Shown here piece after piece: positions 58,114 through 58,786 of a DNA stretch of 58,786 nt. The DNA lies in the NCBI GenBank assembly GCA_902580335.1, contig CACHKE010000007.1, positions 1 to 58,786 of the forward strand, read 5' to 3'. The number at the start of each line of letters is the position of its first letter. Within the stretch, counting starts at the first letter, position 1. Under the pieces are notes generated by a model that saw nothing but the letters and a program-made list of their open reading frames with translations, made no database searches and was not told the origin of the DNA. Origin of the DNA: an uncultured Pelagibacteraceae bacterium. Its GTDB lineage: Bacteria; Pseudomonadota; Alphaproteobacteria; Pelagibacterales; Pelagibacteraceae. Both the position numbers and the translations under genes were made by a program.

Positions 58114-58786
58114 AACTGAATAAGATAGAGCCAAAATTTATTAAAAAAAATAATCCAAGAATAGGTTTAATAACTTTAGCTAGTGATTTTAGAATTGAAA
58201 AAGACTTTAACGATATAATTTATGGGAAAGATATAGATTTATATTCAAATAGGATAAATTGCTACAATCCTCTTACCAATGAAACTTTGAAAAAAATGGC
58301 AGATGATATTCCCAAGGTAACCAAAAATATTTTACCAGATCAAAAATTAGATTGTGTCGCTTATGGATGTACATCAGGAACTATTGCTGCAGGCTACCAA
58401 TCAATCTATGAAAAAGTAAATTTAGCAAAACCAAATACAAAAGTAACAACACCTATTACTTCTGCTATAAATGCTCTTAAAACACTCAAGATAAATAAGG
58501 TATCAATATTTACTCCATATACTGATGAGATTAATCAATCAGTTATCAATTATTTCAAAAATGAAAAAATAGAAATTTCTGAACTATCTTATTTTGATAT
58601 AGCTTCTGATTTGGATATTGGAAAAGTTGATCCACAATATTTATTTGATGTTTTAGTTAAACAAGATTTGTCAAATAGCGATGCTTTGTTTGTATCTTGC
58701 ACAGCACTCCCAGTATTATCAATCATAAATGACATCGAAAAAAAACTAGGCAAAGTAATATTATCAAGCAATCAAACCTTAATTTG
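58110..58786 (+). CDS. Asp/Glu racemase superfamily protein (maleate isomerase/arylmalonate decarboxylase-like), 3' end outside window
   Basis: The open frame starts at the ATG overlapping the panB stop (ATGA) and runs to the window edge, 225 residues visible. Both catalytic cysteines of the family are present: AYGCTSGTIAAG near residue 90 and SCTALPVLS near residue 200, followed by SSNQTLI, a stretch typical of maleate cis-trans isomerases and arylmalonate decarboxylases. Two cysteines favour an isomerase/racemase over the single-Cys decarboxylase. The substrate is not known. Confidence 0.78.
   Translation, partial: MKLNKIEPKFIKKNNPRIGLITLASDFRIEKDFNDIIYGKDIDLYSNRINCYNPLTNETLKKMADDIPKVTKNILPDQKLDCVAYGCTSGTIAAGYQSIYEKVNLAKPNTKVTTPITSAINALKTLKINKVSIFTPYTDEINQSVINYFKNEKIEISELSYFDIASDLDIGKVDPQYLFDVLVKQDLSNSDALFVSCTALPVLSIINDIEKKLGKVILSSNQTLI

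Overview
This window is strongly AT-rich, very gene-dense DNA. It looks like the SAR11 clade (Candidatus Pelagibacter and relatives, Alphaproteobacteria). The reasons are the Lys/Asn/Ile-rich proteins, tiny or negative gene spacing, a proteorhodopsin followed by ferredoxin, ferredoxin reductase and GST genes, alphaproteobacterial GAAC-N7-GAAC-type SOS boxes, and many minimal-length enzymes. The assignment comes from gene content and is not computed. I saw no phage, insertion sequence, CRISPR array, rRNA or plasmid gene; the window is chromosomal core with a few accessory patches.

Layout. 1-6.2 kb (+): ftsH (5' truncated), folP, glmM, thiD, purA. 6.2-8.1 kb (-): rluD, then rpoH, which is split by a one-base frameshift. 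tRNA-Arg at 8.2 kb. 8.2-10.7 kb (-): tsaC and a two-gene ABC-2 exporter. 10.7-13.7 kb (+): xseB, ispA, dxs. 13.7-14.8 kb (-): aroC, also frameshifted. Then pdxH (+), ispB (-), and 16.6-23 kb (+) an S49 protease, glyQ, glyS and ppdK. 23-24.9 kb (-): nadA, nadC. tRNA-Leu at 24.9 kb. ygfZ (-), frameshifted. pyrC (+). 27.2-31.2 kb (-): prpE, an SMR transporter, a sugar-nucleotide epimerase and a glycosyltransferase; the last two are extremely AT-rich. 31.4-34.3 kb (+): blue-type proteorhodopsin, [2Fe-2S] ferredoxin, ferredoxin reductase, GST. 34.2-35.0 kb (-): a dksA-like gene followed by two tiny overlapping membrane-peptide ORFs. 35.1-41.2 kb (+): GT39 and GT2 glycosyltransferases, ppc, and an alginate-lyase-like secreted protein. 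41.2-42.8 kb (-): umuD, umuC under a LexA box. 43-47.2 kb (+): cupin, GFA-family protein, glycerate-kinase-like protein, TolC, recA. 47.3-50 kb: alaS (+). icd (-). 51.3-58.8 kb (+): psd, pssA, a GT8-like protein, rlmE, CBS-less guaB, a TPR protein, guaA, panB and a truncated Asp/Glu-racemase/maleate-isomerase-family gene.

How the genes fit together. Rhodopsin proton pumping sits with a ferredoxin/reductase redox module. dxs, ispA and ispB supply isoprenoids, including potential retinal and quinone precursors. ppdK and ppc are both present and interconvert the pyruvate/PEP/oxaloacetate pool, with icd and prpE nearby. Purine synthesis (purA, guaB, guaA), NAD (nadA, nadC), folate (folP), pantothenate (panB), thiamin (thiD) and PLP (pdxH) genes are scattered among them. 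The SOS system (recA, umuDC) shows recognisable LexA boxes.

Most notable: three conserved genes (rpoH, aroC, ygfZ) are each broken by exactly one extra A in a coding-strand A-run, and all three lie on the minus strand. Homopolymer sequencing error is the simplest explanation. Other points of interest are two translationally coupled tiny membrane ORFs after dksA, a hairpin in the proteorhodopsin leader, a Bateman-domain-less IMP dehydrogenase, and a PL5-like lyase next to ppc.
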